Source of the DNA: Mermis nigrescens
Taxonomy: Eukaryota > Nematoda > Enoplea > Mermithida > Mermithidae
Assembly (NCBI GenBank): GCA_036768485.1
Contig: JAVLUZ010000340.1
Location: forward strand, 4,647,886-4,711,885
DNA: 64,000 bases
Direction: 5' to 3'
Shown here: positions 10,504 to 25,500 of the stretch, one piece after another
Numbering within the stretch: the stretch's first letter is position 1
How the letters are laid out: each line of letters starts with the position of its first letter
Translations under genes and position numbers: made by a program
The notes under the pieces: model-generated
Database searches by the model: none
Told to the model about the DNA's origin: nothing
The model's input: the letters and a program-made list of their open reading frames with translations, nothing else

Positions 10504-13500
10504 CTGAGGACCATCAAAGAAGAAAGCGGTTTTTTTAAATAAATAATGCGTTTTCCTTAAAATAAGAAAGAAAAATAAAGAAAAATTCAAAAGATTGTAT
10601 CAATCATTAAATTTTCTAGACAAAACTTGATTCACGTCCACATATAGGCAGCAGCCTAATTCTGAGGTGTCTAAGTGGTGTAAAACCGGCAAAAATAAAA
10701 AAAAACGCCAAAAATTCGATTCTGAGTATCTATCGATTTTCAAGGTGTCAACCGGATTCTTGAAGGGCACCCATTTGTATTCTCATCTTATGCCCACATT
10801 CTGACTTGAGTCTGCTACACGTATGTACATACGAGTATATGATTTTTCGGAATCTGATGAAAGATATTTGCATATAAATAATTGTCGTACTAGTTGCGAA
10901 ACTTTTAAGGAGCTAATGAATAAGCGATCGGGGTATATTAGCTATTTTGACTGATAATAAATTCTCGGTTTCGAGGAAATAAAAAAGAGCGTAATGTTCA
11001 CACACAAGAGATGAAAACGTGCTTAAAAAGGTCAAACCTTTAAAATTATACAAAATAGTGATTTAAACATGTAACGAACATCATCTCTAGTGACACGACA
11101 TGGCATCTGTGCATAATTTTTTAGACAAGAATTTATAAAACAGGAATTCGGTAATATCGACCCCAAATTCCGCTCCCAAACACATTTCTCCTCGCCTACC
11201 TATTACTCCGTATTCTTCGTCCATTCCCATGTAATTCCTCTCGTTTTTGTGTCAAATAAAAAAAAAATTAAAAACTAACTAAATAAAAATAAAGAAATAT
11301 AAATATAAAAAATACAAACATATCGTTAATTTTAAAAAACGATGGATGCTCCAAGAACATCAACATTTTGACCATCATGACGATGCTCCTTCTTCCTTTC
11401 TAGACGGATACAAAATATTTTTAAGAAAAATTGAATGAAACTGAGCAAAATATAGCCAAGATAGCCAAGCCGTAAAAATTGGTACTTTTGAACTAAAAAG
11501 TCACTAAAATGCTTGAAACACAGCATTTTCTATGATTTTTTTTGGAAGATCGCAGATGCAGAGTGAAAAATGATTATGTATGGGCTGTCATGCCTCTGCA
11601 TATCTGTATGTTGACCGGACCAGGACCTACACAATCGCAGAAAACAATGTTATTTGTTTTCTTAATTATTAGAGCAGAATTTGATATCTGAATACTATTT
11701 CCTACACTTTATTCTCAAGAATAACGGACGGACTCGAGGAGATCGTCCAGGCGTAATCACATCCCTTCAGAGTTATTTCATGACGCTTAAAATGTTTTTC
11801 ATGTCTTTGCTGTACCTTGATTGCATATTTTTGAGCAAACTGACTTGATCATTGGAAATGCAGACAAATATAAGTTAAATTTTAAAAATTTTTTTGAATA
11901 TCAATTCATTGTCCTGCATTTCTTGAAGAATTCATTCAAAATAGTACGATCCGGATACAAAACTTACCGATTTACGCAACTCCTTTTGGCTTAGATCAAT
12001 TATTTTCTTATTTTGTGCCCACTCTTCCTCGCATTCTAATATTGCCTTCTAAAAGCATTTAAAATAAACTGAAGATCATTAGGACAAGAATTATCAACGC
12101 ATGGAGTAGCAGAGTAATAATATACGTACATGGTCAGGCAGGATTCCAATGTCACGGATAAATAATAATTAACTGAACTGCGTAAGAATATTTTTCCTTC
12201 AGTCAGTTACGCTCATACTGGGCGTGGGGGTTGGGAGTATGCACCCCCCAGAAACCAAAATATTCCCCAGAAACCAGAATACCCTTAGAAACCAAAATAG
12301 CCCCCACAGAATTCAATTTTTGATTTTGTTTTGTTTTTTTCGCAATTTTTTGATGTCAATGGATAGTGCTTTATGAGAAACGTTGAAAAATGATGTTTTT
12401 CGTCATATGTACCACAATTTTTAAGGCCATTTTTTGACCTTTGAAAAAATCTTGCACCCCCCAGAGCTTTGGTGCCGCCCACCTATGGTTACGCTACGCC
12501 GCCCTTTAATTTAATGAGTCATTTACGTAAGCATTGATTCAATGCACGAAGTTAAATGTTACCAATCAATTGTACTCGACTGATCTACTTAAAATAGAGA
12601 AACTCCAACAGGCACATTTAGCTAGGGTTTCAATTAAAGAAGAAGTATTTTCCGAGCTATTTTGAGATAGAAGTAACCTCATGAGTCATGAAATCAAACA
12701 GGTGACCAGAATTCCTGGATTTCATAATTATTGTACATCGGGTATCCTTCACCTACAGGTAAAACTGAATAGATATCAAGTTAATTATACAATACTTGCT
12801 AGAAAAATTCAATCAGATAACACTTCACTTGCCTCTCTACTAATGCAATCGAGTTCGAATAATGACAATTTAAAACGCGTTTGATATACTTTTTACTAGA
12901 GCTGTGCCGGGGCCGCCTTTTTTGCCGGGGCCGGGGCCGGGGTCGGGCCTGGCCGGGGCCAATAATAGCGTGCTTTACCATGCTCATAGTACGACCCTGC
13001 CCTACCCCTTATATGTACCTATGCATATATTCTTGCTTGTAGATATGCACGTCAAGCGTTAATATTTGTTGGGATTACAAGATATAACAGAACATGGGCA
13101 TTGGCGGATCTAGACCCCCCAGAATTCACATTTCCCCCAGAAAAATCCGCTAGACCCCCCAGAAATTGATTTTCAGAATTTTTTCTGTTTTTCTGCGGTT
13201 TTTTTATGCTAATGGATAGCTCTCATTGAGAAACGCGAGAAAAGGGTGTTTTTTTTCGCTCTACCATATATTATCAGGCACTTTTTGAATTTTGGACTCC
13301 CTAGAATTTTTTGAGCTGCCCATGTATGGATTTAACTCCTCTCACTTGGATGCGTTTTTCAATGTACTTTACTTTGCACATTTTTAGGCTTACTATTCTA
13401 TTTGTTCTGATAGACGTAGCTGTCTGCTACCATGCAAGCTGGAAATGCTCGTCTATATGAATTGCAATTTAAAATATGTCAATTTTGATTATAATTAGAA

Positions 13501-16500
13501 ATTTGCATTAATCTGACATAATGAAATAAAGATTTGAATTAGCAAGATCTGTGGTTTGCTTGAAATTGAGTTTGAAGGTAAATCTGCCCAAAACATTATC
13601 AATTTTCTACATTATAATCAACTCTAACATTGGCCCCGGCTGCCGGGGCCTAGGCCCTCGGCGCCGGGGCCGGGGCCTGGCCCCGGCACAGCTCTACTTT
13701 TTACATTTTTTAAATGAGTTAAGCAGTTGCGCAGTAGCTGCCATAGTAGTACAGCAGCCGCTATTTTTTCATTCTGGGGGTGACGGATTTTCGTAAGGGG
13801 TGGGAAGCGAAATCCCAACTTTTCCCAAAACAGTCGGAATAGGTCAAAAAATCACCTTTTATCGACGAAATATCATTTTTTTGGCGTTTTACCTTATCTA
13901 CTTTGATTTAGAATCAAGTTTAGCGCAACGTTTTCTCAAAAAATTTCAAAATTAAGGGCAATTTTTTGCGAAAATTTAGCGAAAATCCAATACAAAGCGA
14001 CGGAAAATTTTTGAAAGTCGGGTTAAAGGAAGTTTAGAGGCTCAAATTCTAGCTCGATTTCCGATATTTTTTGCAGCTGACGCGAGGATCAAAAATGTTA
14101 AAATGTATGCTTAAAAATATGAGGAGAACGCTGAAAAGGCCGTTTCTGCTCCAGGAATCTTTTAAGACTAATCGCATTATTATTTCACCTGAAAATACAA
14201 TAATACGGAACAAAACCGCTCGACAGTAATTATCCAACCTTTGAATCCTCCAAAGGTGATAACACTTCCAAACTCATTCATCCTTATCATCTAAAATTAA
14301 AGAAGTTTGGGCCGAAATCGCTTAATAATACACAACTTTTTAACCATTTAGCGGGAAGAGTATCCGAATTCCCGCTTCCTGCACAAGTATATTTCTTCAT
14401 TCTGACCACTTGCTTGCATCTACGACTACGAGTATGGTAGATATGGACTCAATAAGGTTTTGACCACTAAGCAATATTTAAAATAAACGAATTACAGAAT
14501 TAGCTAAAAGTATTCAACTGACAAATCTAAACATAAGATTCATCATCAAGTATCTTTTTAAAAAGTTAATGTTCCACTTAGTTAAATTATATGATTGCTG
14601 CTGCATTGCGTCATACCCTGAAATACATGGGAGCGGCTTTGCCAGCATCAATTGTAATCGGATAACAATCAACACGAGTATGGGGTTGATAGCGAACGTT
14701 TTTAGCCGATTCAACAAAGACAATGTCTAGTTGGCGCTCTCGGCACATAGCCACTAAACCCTTCCGCCATATCTGAAACGAAAGACGTTGATCGTGATAA
14801 GGTATTTGACAAATATTTGCCAGCTTTAATAGAAAGAAATAAAGAAAAAGGTAAAAAGTCATTATTTGAGCAGAAAAACACACTTGAAGTCCTAAGCAGT
14901 ATGCACGTAGGGCTATGTTCAGCCGATACGAACAACAAAGGTTAAATTTTTTCGTTTGTGGTTTTTTCACAGGGGCAGGAGCACTATTATCATTTTTTTT
15001 ATTCTAACCACGGTTTTTTAGCACAGTGTTAATGAAAGCTGGTCGGTGCTACTGAAATTTTCACCGTTAGCACGACGTGCCAACAAAGACAAAGGCGATT
15101 TGAAACATAATCATATTTGATCTTGAGTGTTTCACTCCCAGCAAAGTTTTACACCCTGCAGAAATATTTTCACCCCAAGAATTCGCAAATTTTTTTGAAA
15201 AAACGTAGAAAACGTCCTGATTCAAGCGTTTTTGGCCATCTTTTAATTCAAAAGTGCTAATTGTTTGGCGTTTCGCGCCAAAACAGCCCCTTTCCGAGCA
15301 CGTTTTTTGAATTTTTGAAATTTTTTTTCAGGATTATTTTATCATCTGAGAAGATATTGCTTAATTAGAAACGCTTACAAATGATATTTTTGGAGCGCTT
15401 TCATCGTTTTAGAGCCAAAAAATCACTTTAGAAAAATTTTTGGACATCGAAATACTTATGCTGTGCATGTATAAGCATGAGTGCAGTAATTTTGTCGCTC
15501 TTTTAATGTATTTTGCAGAAAATTCAAAAAAACTTTGGCGCTTCATTCAAAATATCATAATCACCTACCATCTATGTATGCACACCCTATACATGTTTTA
15601 CATTTATCACTCTTGTTTTTTCAAAGGTTACATGGAAGAAATAAGAATTGCACCAGACCACAACTCAGCATTTTTCTATATTATTCGAAAATATAATTAG
15701 CTTTTTTCAAATTTTAATCAAAAGACCAGCGACGTTTGTTGTCTAATTCTATTAGTATACTCGTGTGACAAGCGCATTATCATTCTGCATTTTTCAATAA
15801 AAAATTATCTTCGATTTTTGAGTTCACTGAGAATTAGAAAGCTGTAATGCAGCTCTGATTAAACAATTTATATTTTCACTTTCAATTTTATGATCTCTTA
15901 ATTATCTCTAAATACTTAAAGCATGCGACGGATGAAAATATTAAAAATAATATTTTTGGTTCGAAACGTCAATCATTTCTTCCATATTTGTTCTCGGGAA
16001 AAAGTCAGCCTCAATAGGAAGTACCTACGTAAACCTCAATAACGCAAAACTGCCGGTCTCTCACAGATACGCGAAAACACAATTAGATAAGATCGTATTG
16101 CTAATAGCTAGGCCCGCCACTTGCCGCCGACCATTTTCGACCATGAAAACTTTTGAAAGTAAGCTCTTAACCACATATCTACGCTCAAGCTAATTGAAAT
16201 ACACGAAACATGTTTTTGATACTTCCTGTTTGCCCAACCTCTTAACCGCACGCTTAACTTCCACAGTACATTCTGAACCATATTTATATATCCGATTAAC
16301 ATACGTTCTCATTGCTTTTCATTGATTCCATCCCCAATACTCACCGCCATACTTGGGCGTGAGGAGGTTTGGGGATACGCAGCGCCCCCCAAAAAAAATT
16401 AAAATACCCCTTCCAGAATTCAATTTTTGAAATTTTTTTTGTTTTTTTCCCGCAATTGTTTGATGCCAATGGATAGTGCACGATGGGAAACGTTGAAAAA

Positions 16501-19500
16501 TGGTGTTTTTTCGCCATACCACAATTTTTAAGGCCATTTTTTGACCTTTGAAGAAATCTTGCAAACCCCAGAAGTTTGGTGCCGCCCACCTATGCTCACC
16601 GATATAATTATACAGTCCGCAAGCATTTTTTCGTTCTCTTCGATCAATTAGCATTCGGGATTCAGTGGACATCCGAGTGCGTTGCAGGCATGCTCTCAGC
16701 TTCCGTTCCCTTTTTCCCTTTCCGTTCCCGACTTCACACTCAATCACATTCAACACTACAAATTCTTTCTATGATTTATCATTGTAAATTGTCATTTATT
16801 ATTGTGGCTAGGCTCATCGCATTCCTTCATTTCGCTTGTAAACTGTGACTGATAAAGCTGTTATTTTGGTGCTATCAAATTAATGTCTTCAATAATCACT
16901 TGGATCACGTTCGATTATGCGCAAAAGCAAGCAAGTATTTTAATTAGAGCCTTTCCATTTGGGTACGCAGACCCCTTAACAAAGCCAATGAGCTTGATTT
17001 AGCACGACTTTCTGAATTTTTCAAGTTTAGCTGCATGACGTAAATGAAAATAAAATATTGGTCTGTAGAACGTCATGGCATTAGGGTCGGTAAAGACAAC
17101 GAGATCAGTAAGCGATTACTTTCATTTCGTCGTATATATCTTCGTCCATCTGTACGCAGCTGGAAACATGAGACATTGGTACGATGGAGCATTGCAAATT
17201 TACCAAAGGCTTGGATGCAGGTACAATTAAATAAGTCTGAAAAAATCAAATCAGTAAATCTGTTTAACATATTATCAAAAAAGCTTACTTTTAATCCAAT
17301 AGCAACGATCAAATGCTTTTGCAACCTTTTGCTGTCTATGCAATGCAGACAGCTTTCTAAAGTTTGTTCCAATCGTTTGTGAGCTGTAATAAACAGTAGT
17401 TTTTATATCTAAACATTTGAAGTTGCGACAACAGCCACAGAACAGTCTGGTATTACCCCACTGAAGGGTCCAAAAGGTTGTAAATGTCGGGTGATTTCGG
17501 CAACAAATGGTGTATTTTCAAGCAATTACGACCTAATTTACCAAATAACACGAATGCCTTAGTATAAATCTCGAAACCTCCCTGGTTACCCTGACCTTGT
17601 GCATTTATGAATCTCACTAGAGAAAAAATTAAGCTGGACAAAAAAAGCTTTTTTATTCCTTCTGAAAAAAACTTTAGAATAAATCAGTGATCGGACCGAG
17701 GGTACTTTTGGACTTCGGCCTCGGCCGAGGCCGAGGCGACTTAAAATCCTTGCCTCGGCCGGGCCGAGGCCGAGGGTAATGCCGAGGGTCAAGCTTATAT
17801 ACCTATACCCATAAATAGTACTCTTAGAATATTTTGTGTGCATATGAGCTAGAGAATAATCGTAATATTAAACACTTTATCGAATGTCAAACAATTCATT
17901 TTTATTTTCAATAATAGTTGATTAAATGTGTGAAGGATTTATTGAATAAAGTCAGCAGCATGAAAACATACTTAATTTAACAAGTTGCCTTTGATGAAGA
18001 CTTGGAAAAGTTTATAAAAAATATGGCTGAACATAGCACTTAAAAACTTTTATTACTATAAATAAGAAAACAGTGTCGAAGAAATAAACGAACAAACGAA
18101 ATAAGATAAGTAAAGACAGAACTGTAGCCATTGTTGTGCTCGCTTTTACAGTAATGCATATTTAAACACGTTTTTTCAGTCATCCAATTCTGGTGTGGCA
18201 GGTAATATGACGGAAACTGCACTGTACTTTCCGGTCATAGTTTCCCAAGGTCCAGAGATGAGGGAAGGGTGAAATCCCAAAATGGGGGACCAGTAAATTA
18301 AGTAGTGTCTTTGTATGAGCGAACAAATTTTTGTAGATATTTTATATAAATATATTTTTAAACATACACATTTTTACATACTGCCAGTGTGTGACCTGCA
18401 ACTGGCATGCAGTCCTAAACAGTGTTTTTCTGTGCAAGATACCTTTTTACGTGTGCAAAGATGGTATCCAAAAGTCTTTGAACATTTTGTAAATGCAAAT
18501 TTTTGTGTACTATTATAGTATTGTACAGTAGCGATTTAGTGTGGTAAAACAGGCTTTTCGACCTCTGGTAGTGTATCTTAGCTAATTCCTGGGTTTCTGA
18601 ATATTTGACATTTTTCCATTCTAAATGCAAATTCTACTATTTTAAAGATATATAGGACAGACAATTACTGATGCGCCGAAAATTTTCGGAAATTTTAAAC
18701 CTTTTTACAGTTTTTGTCTCTCCAAAAATCTTTGTGTATGTAGATGGTCCTGAAAAGATTCTGTACATTATGAAAAATCTTTGCCGAATACAAAAAACCG
18801 TGGCCCTAAATGTGATAATTCGGCTTGAATTTAGTTGATAATATTAGTTCGGCGCGAAGCGCCGAAATTTTTATCAGCTTTTGATGAAATTTACACATAA
18901 AATTCGACTGAGAAAGCTAAAACAACTTGTACTACAAAAGCAGAAATATTACAGATATTGTAATATGCCAATTAAATCTTGTAATAAGCACTACTGTGCG
19001 TAGAAATCCAATGCAACATCTGGATAAATTAGTCAATTTTTTCTTTGAATGGCAAAAAAGTGCAAAGTTATTAAATAGTACTTATTTTGCATAAAATTTT
19101 TAAAAACAGTATAAATAGATACAAAACATTTTTAAATCTGCATAAAGATGCCTAGATTACACAAAAATTGATTTTGGAGTGTTTATTTCCCCTGCTTCAA
19201 TCTAAATACAGTATATTAGCGATATTTTGCGCGAAGCGCCGAAAATTTTTTGAAATTTCCTAAAATATACTGAAAAACGATATAATAAATATCACTTTGT
19301 CCAAGAAAGTATTTTAACATTGTATAAAAATGGCTCCAAAAAAATGCACGAGCCGAAATTGATTTTTGGCAAAACCTGCATTTATTGGCCTTTTTTAGGT
19401 GCATTTTTGCGATTTTCGGCCGAAAATTCGTGATCATTTACCCCCTCTCCCATAAAAATGGCCGAAAACCATACGTGTAACAGGGGGTTTGGGGAATTCC

Positions 19501-22500
19501 CCATTTACCCAGGGTTGGACATCCTCCCCACACCCTTCCCTCCAACGTCAACCCACCCTCCCCACTTTTGGCGAAAATTTGCGCTTTGTTGGCTATTTTT
19601 AGGTGCTTTTGCCATTTTTGACATAAGATTAGAGTCGCTAATCCCCCTCCTTCTAAAAATGGCCAGGGACCCCTACCCGAAATTTCAAGCCGTTACATGT
19701 ATGCCGAGGAGCCCCTTACGAAAATTTTGAGCTGTTGCATGCATGCTTCATAGTGATAGTTTGTCTATTTACTCTTGCTCACATTCAAAAATACTGTATC
19801 ACTTCGTGAAATTCTAATAGTTAGCTGCACTTTTGCCATAGTAAAAATTAACTTCAAAAATTATTCAAAAGGTTTGCACCAAAAATCGTCTGACAGTGAC
19901 TTGAGTCTTGTACCTTGAGAGGAGGGTTATAACCCTCCCTCAACCCCCTTTGGGAATGTGTGTTTCCGATCCATGTAGCGAGCATGAGAATTAAAACTAA
20001 GTCATCACATGAATAATAAATTGGCACTTTGCTGTATGTAACTTGGTGTAACTGGGTACGCGAGTAAAACCATAAGAAAAGTCTATAGGTAAAAAATAGC
20101 CTGTGTACTGCAGATGTATTCTAAATAGTTAATATTCAACGGATATATTAAACTTATTCAAATTTGATTTTAACCCTCGGCGCCTCGGCACTTTTTAGCT
20201 TCGCCCTCGGCGCCGAGGCCGAGGCTCCAAAAAACGCCGAGGCTTGCCGAGGCCGAGGCCGAGGCCTCGGTCCGATCACTGGAATAAATCTAATTCAGCT
20301 TTTTCGCGCTGATTCCGTATATAACTTTAAAACTATTTTATCATTTTTCAGATACTTGCATATAAAAATTTATGCAGATGGCTCTTTTTAACAGAGTTAT
20401 GCAAATCTAGCAGACAAAACGATAATTTATGGACTGAAAACCGTCAGAATATTTTTTAACCACGATATTTTCCGTATTTTTAATATTGGCATTGCGCACT
20501 ATTATTTAGCCTGTAAAATATTACACATGTTTTGCATATTTACTGCAGTGCAAAGTTCAAACATTACATCTGGCGTAATAGTTCTGCATCTTAAAAATAT
20601 TAAGAACCATCTTAAACCGTTTTTTACGCTGAATTCATACCTATTTTTGCGTTTTGCACAAGCACGTCTAGTTTTTTAAAAATTCGTGTTTTAACATAGT
20701 GTAAAAATTGTGTTTTAGAAATTCCTATTCTTATAAAGTTTTGAAAAATGTTTTCAAATAGAAGGAGAAACTAATAATCATTGCTAAGCATTTTTCTGTG
20801 CTGACAAATTTGCGGAAAATGTAAAATTTTCAAGGCGGGGGGAGGCTGAAATCCCCAAAAGTATGGCCCGAACCAGTCATTCACATGTTAGCAGACGTTT
20901 AACAGACGGATGGAGGACTCCCACTAAAAGTTGTTCGTTCCCCACCCCCGAAGACAATAAATGTTTAATCCCTCCTCCGATTTTAAACGGAAACTCACGT
21001 TATTCGGCCACTTTCACGTGCTTTTTTTACTTCTGGCCAAAATTAGAAGAGATTTACCCCTTCTCTCTAAAAATGACCGTAGACTTCCCTTTCCGAAATT
21101 TCTAGCCGTTCCATATATGCATGGAAGAAGAGTTTGGAGTCTAGACCCCTACAAGAAGAACAAACGGATGCATAGGCACGCTCAGGTTTTTTATGGTCAA
21201 GTGACTTCCCTGAGACCTGCAGGGTTGGTCATGTGACCTGACAAGCACGCATGGGAATTCGTAAGGGTGGAAGCAATACTTTAGAAAATGATTTTTAAGG
21301 CTCAAAACCGATGGGTTAGCGTCAAAAAAGCAATTTTTTCGTACAATTCGATGTATAGAAGAGAATTTTTTACTAGTATCTAATATAAGCTTCATTTCCA
21401 TTATTAATCAAAACTCTTGAAGGGGCGGTGTGGGTTCTCTTGCGGGGTTGTTCAGCCGCTAGGGTCAAGTCACTTGACCCTGAATTGACCCTGTGCCCAT
21501 GAACGCAAAATTTAATACTACCCTGAAAATAAGACAAAACCAAAGTCAAGAAAAGATCGATTTATGGCAGTTTTAACGTTATTTTATCGATTGTACTAAT
21601 TCTTAAAGTCACTTTGACTTGGCAAATTCATCTGACGGATTGACAACCCAGGCCATCATCTGTACTTATAAAACAGCGTAACCATCATGCATACAAAAAT
21701 GACGCTATTACGACAGTCATTTTAAGCGCTGCTCATCAGAGTAGAAAATGGGTTAAAAGATAGAATTAAATTAGAAAATATAAAAGTGTCACTAAGGGAC
21801 AAAAATAAGCTGGTCATAGGATGAAAATAGCAACAGTTCCGTTTGATAACAAGGCAAGTTAAGTACTTAACGCATGAACCTTCGCATCGCATCGCATCCG
21901 TCTATCAAACTCGTCAAGATGAAAAATAAACGCGCTTAATGCTGTCGATCGAGAACAGGATGCATGCATCGTGGATGAAACAAATTTATACATTTTACAA
22001 ATAAACCAGAATAAAATTTGACAAAACGCGCAAATTCCAATCATTCTGATGATATCCTCGCGAGAAGACATGTGATTACGTAAGTCCAAGGTTACAGCAG
22101 CCATAATTTTTTTTTAATCATTCGAAAATAATAGCGGCACGTACAACCGCAGATAAACGAATTTCACAGAGTGTTCAACTAGATGATATTTTATTTTCTT
22201 AAGATACGAAAATAAATTTTCGCCCACCTCCAAGTCCCGCGGAATAAAAACATGTGACGCATTAAAATACCACGGACATAAACGATAAAAAATACTGACC
22301 GCAATAATCACACCACGCAGAATGAACTGATCGGCAAAATTACTTTCAACACAGCGACTAGTAATGGCCTTCATCAACAAGTGCCGCCATGATACAGTTG
22401 AAAATAATGGTTACGCGCGAAATACCTGCTGTAAAATCAGAACTACGAGCACAATTATTTTTCATTTCAAAACGTATCTATTTGTTTCTTCGCATTTAAG

Positions 22501-25500
22501 AATTAATTGGATTCACCTATTTTTTAGCACTGTCAATCGCGCAACAATCCAAGTTCAAAACCTTCTTCTTTGAGCATTACATAATGCTACTTGAGAATAA
22601 ATTAAGGATATCGGAATGCCCAAAGCAAAAGAAATAACAAATTCTAACCGTGAACTATACACGAATATCTCATGGATACATTGATTGAAAGAAACAAGAC
22701 AATAATTTTGAAACTGAAAGGATCAATTCCAAACATGTAACGGCTCGAAATTTAGGGAGAGTTTCGGTCATTTTTAGAGGGGGGTATATGAATTTCAATT
22801 TTTGGCCAAAGACGGCCAAAAAACGCCTAAAAACGGCCAAAAATTCATTTTTTTTTAATCGGGGGAGGGGGGATAGGGGACGACCGACTTTGGGTGGGGG
22901 ATCCCCATCCCTACTCTTGCATGTATGATTCATGCACTTAAAGGATAAACTATCGCAAGTTTTCGATGACAAGCAAGGACGTTAAATAGAGTTCGCGTGT
23001 TTTAAACACAAACTTACAATTAATTTAGAAAAAAGGCTTTTAAAGAATATGTTGTTCGGCTTATTGAGGCATAATTAAATACGATAAATACTCAGAACAA
23101 TATAATCTCCATCTGGAGACTCAGAGATATATCGTAAATAAAATCTAGCTCAAGCATGACATCTATATCCAATTCCACTTTACAACATAGTAAGAACTAA
23201 AGTAGCTCATCCTTGTATAAGCGACGATTATCGTAATATTTTTTGTGAAACAGTATAAGCAAAAATGATACATAGGTACTTGAAATATGTTTGTATTCGA
23301 GCATTTTTCGCTCCTTTGTTTAATTTTGACTCAACTTCCCAGTTCTAAATCAAAATCTTTCCTTACGTGGGTATATTTTGCATCGTTTTTAGTAGCTGTC
23401 TTGCAGCAAGCTTTAAGCATGTTTGATATTTTGCATTATGTTTGTAAAAATACTGCAGACTGCGAATTTAGCATATAAAGCAGACCGCTTCGATATGTCA
23501 TCAATCTAGAAAAATTTCCCGATATTTTTCCATGGCGTTGCTTCACGAGATCATTGATAAGCTATTCTACACTAAGACAAATTTATTTAAGTCTACAAGT
23601 GTTGAGGTGGTGAATGAAACATTCGAACTTCGACTCCTTAAATATGCTCATTTGCTTTTAAATAAAATGTAAATGAGTTTAAAAATACATTTAAAAATAA
23701 AATATCCACGGATATTAATGTGACGTCACATCGATTGAAATATAATTACGTAATCTTCCTTAAGAAATAAGTCCGGATCTGCTGCATATTTTGATAGTCA
23801 ATGCGTGACTACACAATATACAAATTATAGCCGACAAATTCCATCAAGAGAAGTCATTCAAGGCGGTGGGTATTTTTAGATTGCGTTCCATCGACGCAGG
23901 CCGCGTCACAAAAACCTTGTATTTCTACGTATATAAATAATCAGGCAGGTGAGTAGAAAGTCATTTTACGAAAACTCCGTTGAATTTCTAATCAAATACT
24001 TGGCGAACTTTCGGCGGAATCAGTGTAAAAACTGACTGAATACTAACTACTTGACGATTTTTATTATCAAATTACGAAAATATGATTGAGTCTATAATGC
24101 CCAAATTGATGGTCGCTTCGATTGCAATGGTATTGTCCAACGGCTTCAAATTGCAGCCCCCACCGCCGCTCCCCCCTCCTGCTAGACTACAAGGCGAAAT
24201 ATCTAATGGTATTGATGAATGGGGAGCAGGAGCGAATGATCAAGATGTTTTCTACGACGTGATATACGACGACTTAGAAGGTAGATTTTTGTTAGTTTAA
24301 AAACCGAACAAACACACTTGTTCTCCCAAGGATAATTAAAAATTGATAGTATGGATAAACGAATTATGCAATACAATAGGCAGGAATTTAAATCAATTAG
24401 TCCAGGCAGATGCAAAAGGCGTTGCTGCATGCTCAGGCTTTAAAGCTAAATTACTAGAAGAGTCAGCAGTTATTTTGGTATCTGTTCCTAAAGTGCGTCA
24501 GACATATATTAAAAATGCTTTGAAATTTTTGCTTTTTAGATATATGTATTTGTAGCTTTAAGAAGAAAATTTGAAGCTTTCGAAATATGGAAAAACTTTT
24601 AATGTCAATCGTTCATCAGCTCATTGGTACCGAGGATGCTAGTAAGCAGTAGAACCTAAGCGACATACTTTTTTGGTAACCATTTTATGTCACCAGACAT
24701 GCATAGCATAAAAATTCTGAGGGGGAGTGAAATTTTGAAGTGACTTTCTTGGGCTCAAAAAGATGGATACGCATCAAAAAATCATTTTCGGCGTTTCTGA
24801 CGATGCTTTGTTTTTCCAGAACGTAAAAACAAAAAAATTTCTAAGGGTTGAAGACTTTCCTGGTGGTGGAACCCCTAAACCCCCTCCCAAATGATCGTGT
24901 AAGCTTATCACTAGAGCCCCCAAAATTTGGTGCAAAAATCACTGATCTAATGCAAAAATTTACACGATTTGGTGCAAAAATCCAGTAATTAGGTACATAA
25001 TATGCACGTTTTGCTTAACAAAAACTTGTCAAACTTGATTTCACTGTGCATGGATAATTCCAGGTGCTGACTGCTTTTTATGTGCAATCTAATCCGAGCT
25101 TTTTTATGCTTGTCATCAACTTTAATATGTAACTATGTAGGTCGCACGAGATACTTTATTATCTTTCCATCTGTGACAACGTGATGTGCAGAATGATCTT
25201 TTGCTAGAATTCGAAGTTTAGTAGAGGAAACAGCAGCCATATTTCACAAGTCAAGGGCAAACTCCAAGCAGGCTACATTTTGGGTAGAAACACTGCAGTA
25301 TCAACGCTCGTTTTCTCGATCATTTGGGAGAGCTTGAACTTGTTTTTCCTTCATTTTGGTGCAAATTTTAACAAATGTACGAGTTTGGTGCATTTGGTGC
25401 AGAAGAATCGATTTTGGCACAATTCTGTGCAGAAAAAGTGCTATCCGAGTGCAGAAAATGTGGTTTTCTGACAGTACTCAACATCCTGAATCAGGCGAAA

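Larger units (their letters stand above)
17685..20281. mobile_element. 2.6-kb hAT-like element with CCGAGG-rich TIRs, perfect 8-bp TSD
   Basis: Ends CAGTGATCGGACCGAGG and inverse CCTCGGTCCGATCACTG, each followed inward by ~100 bp of GCCGAGGC-rich sequence. Perfect duplication GAATAAAT lies at 17677-17684 and 20282-20289. The interior has no open frame resembling a transposase; it contains a nested MITE-C (18420-18802) and a MITE-E (about 19471-19747). It starts 302 bp upstream of CWF19L2 exon 6, inside intron 5. Confidence 0.88.

Noticed and set aside
21859..22380. Two minus-strand frames of 81 and 88 codons
   Set aside because: No motif, no splice partners, hydrophobic low-complexity composition; treated as chance frames in intron DNA.
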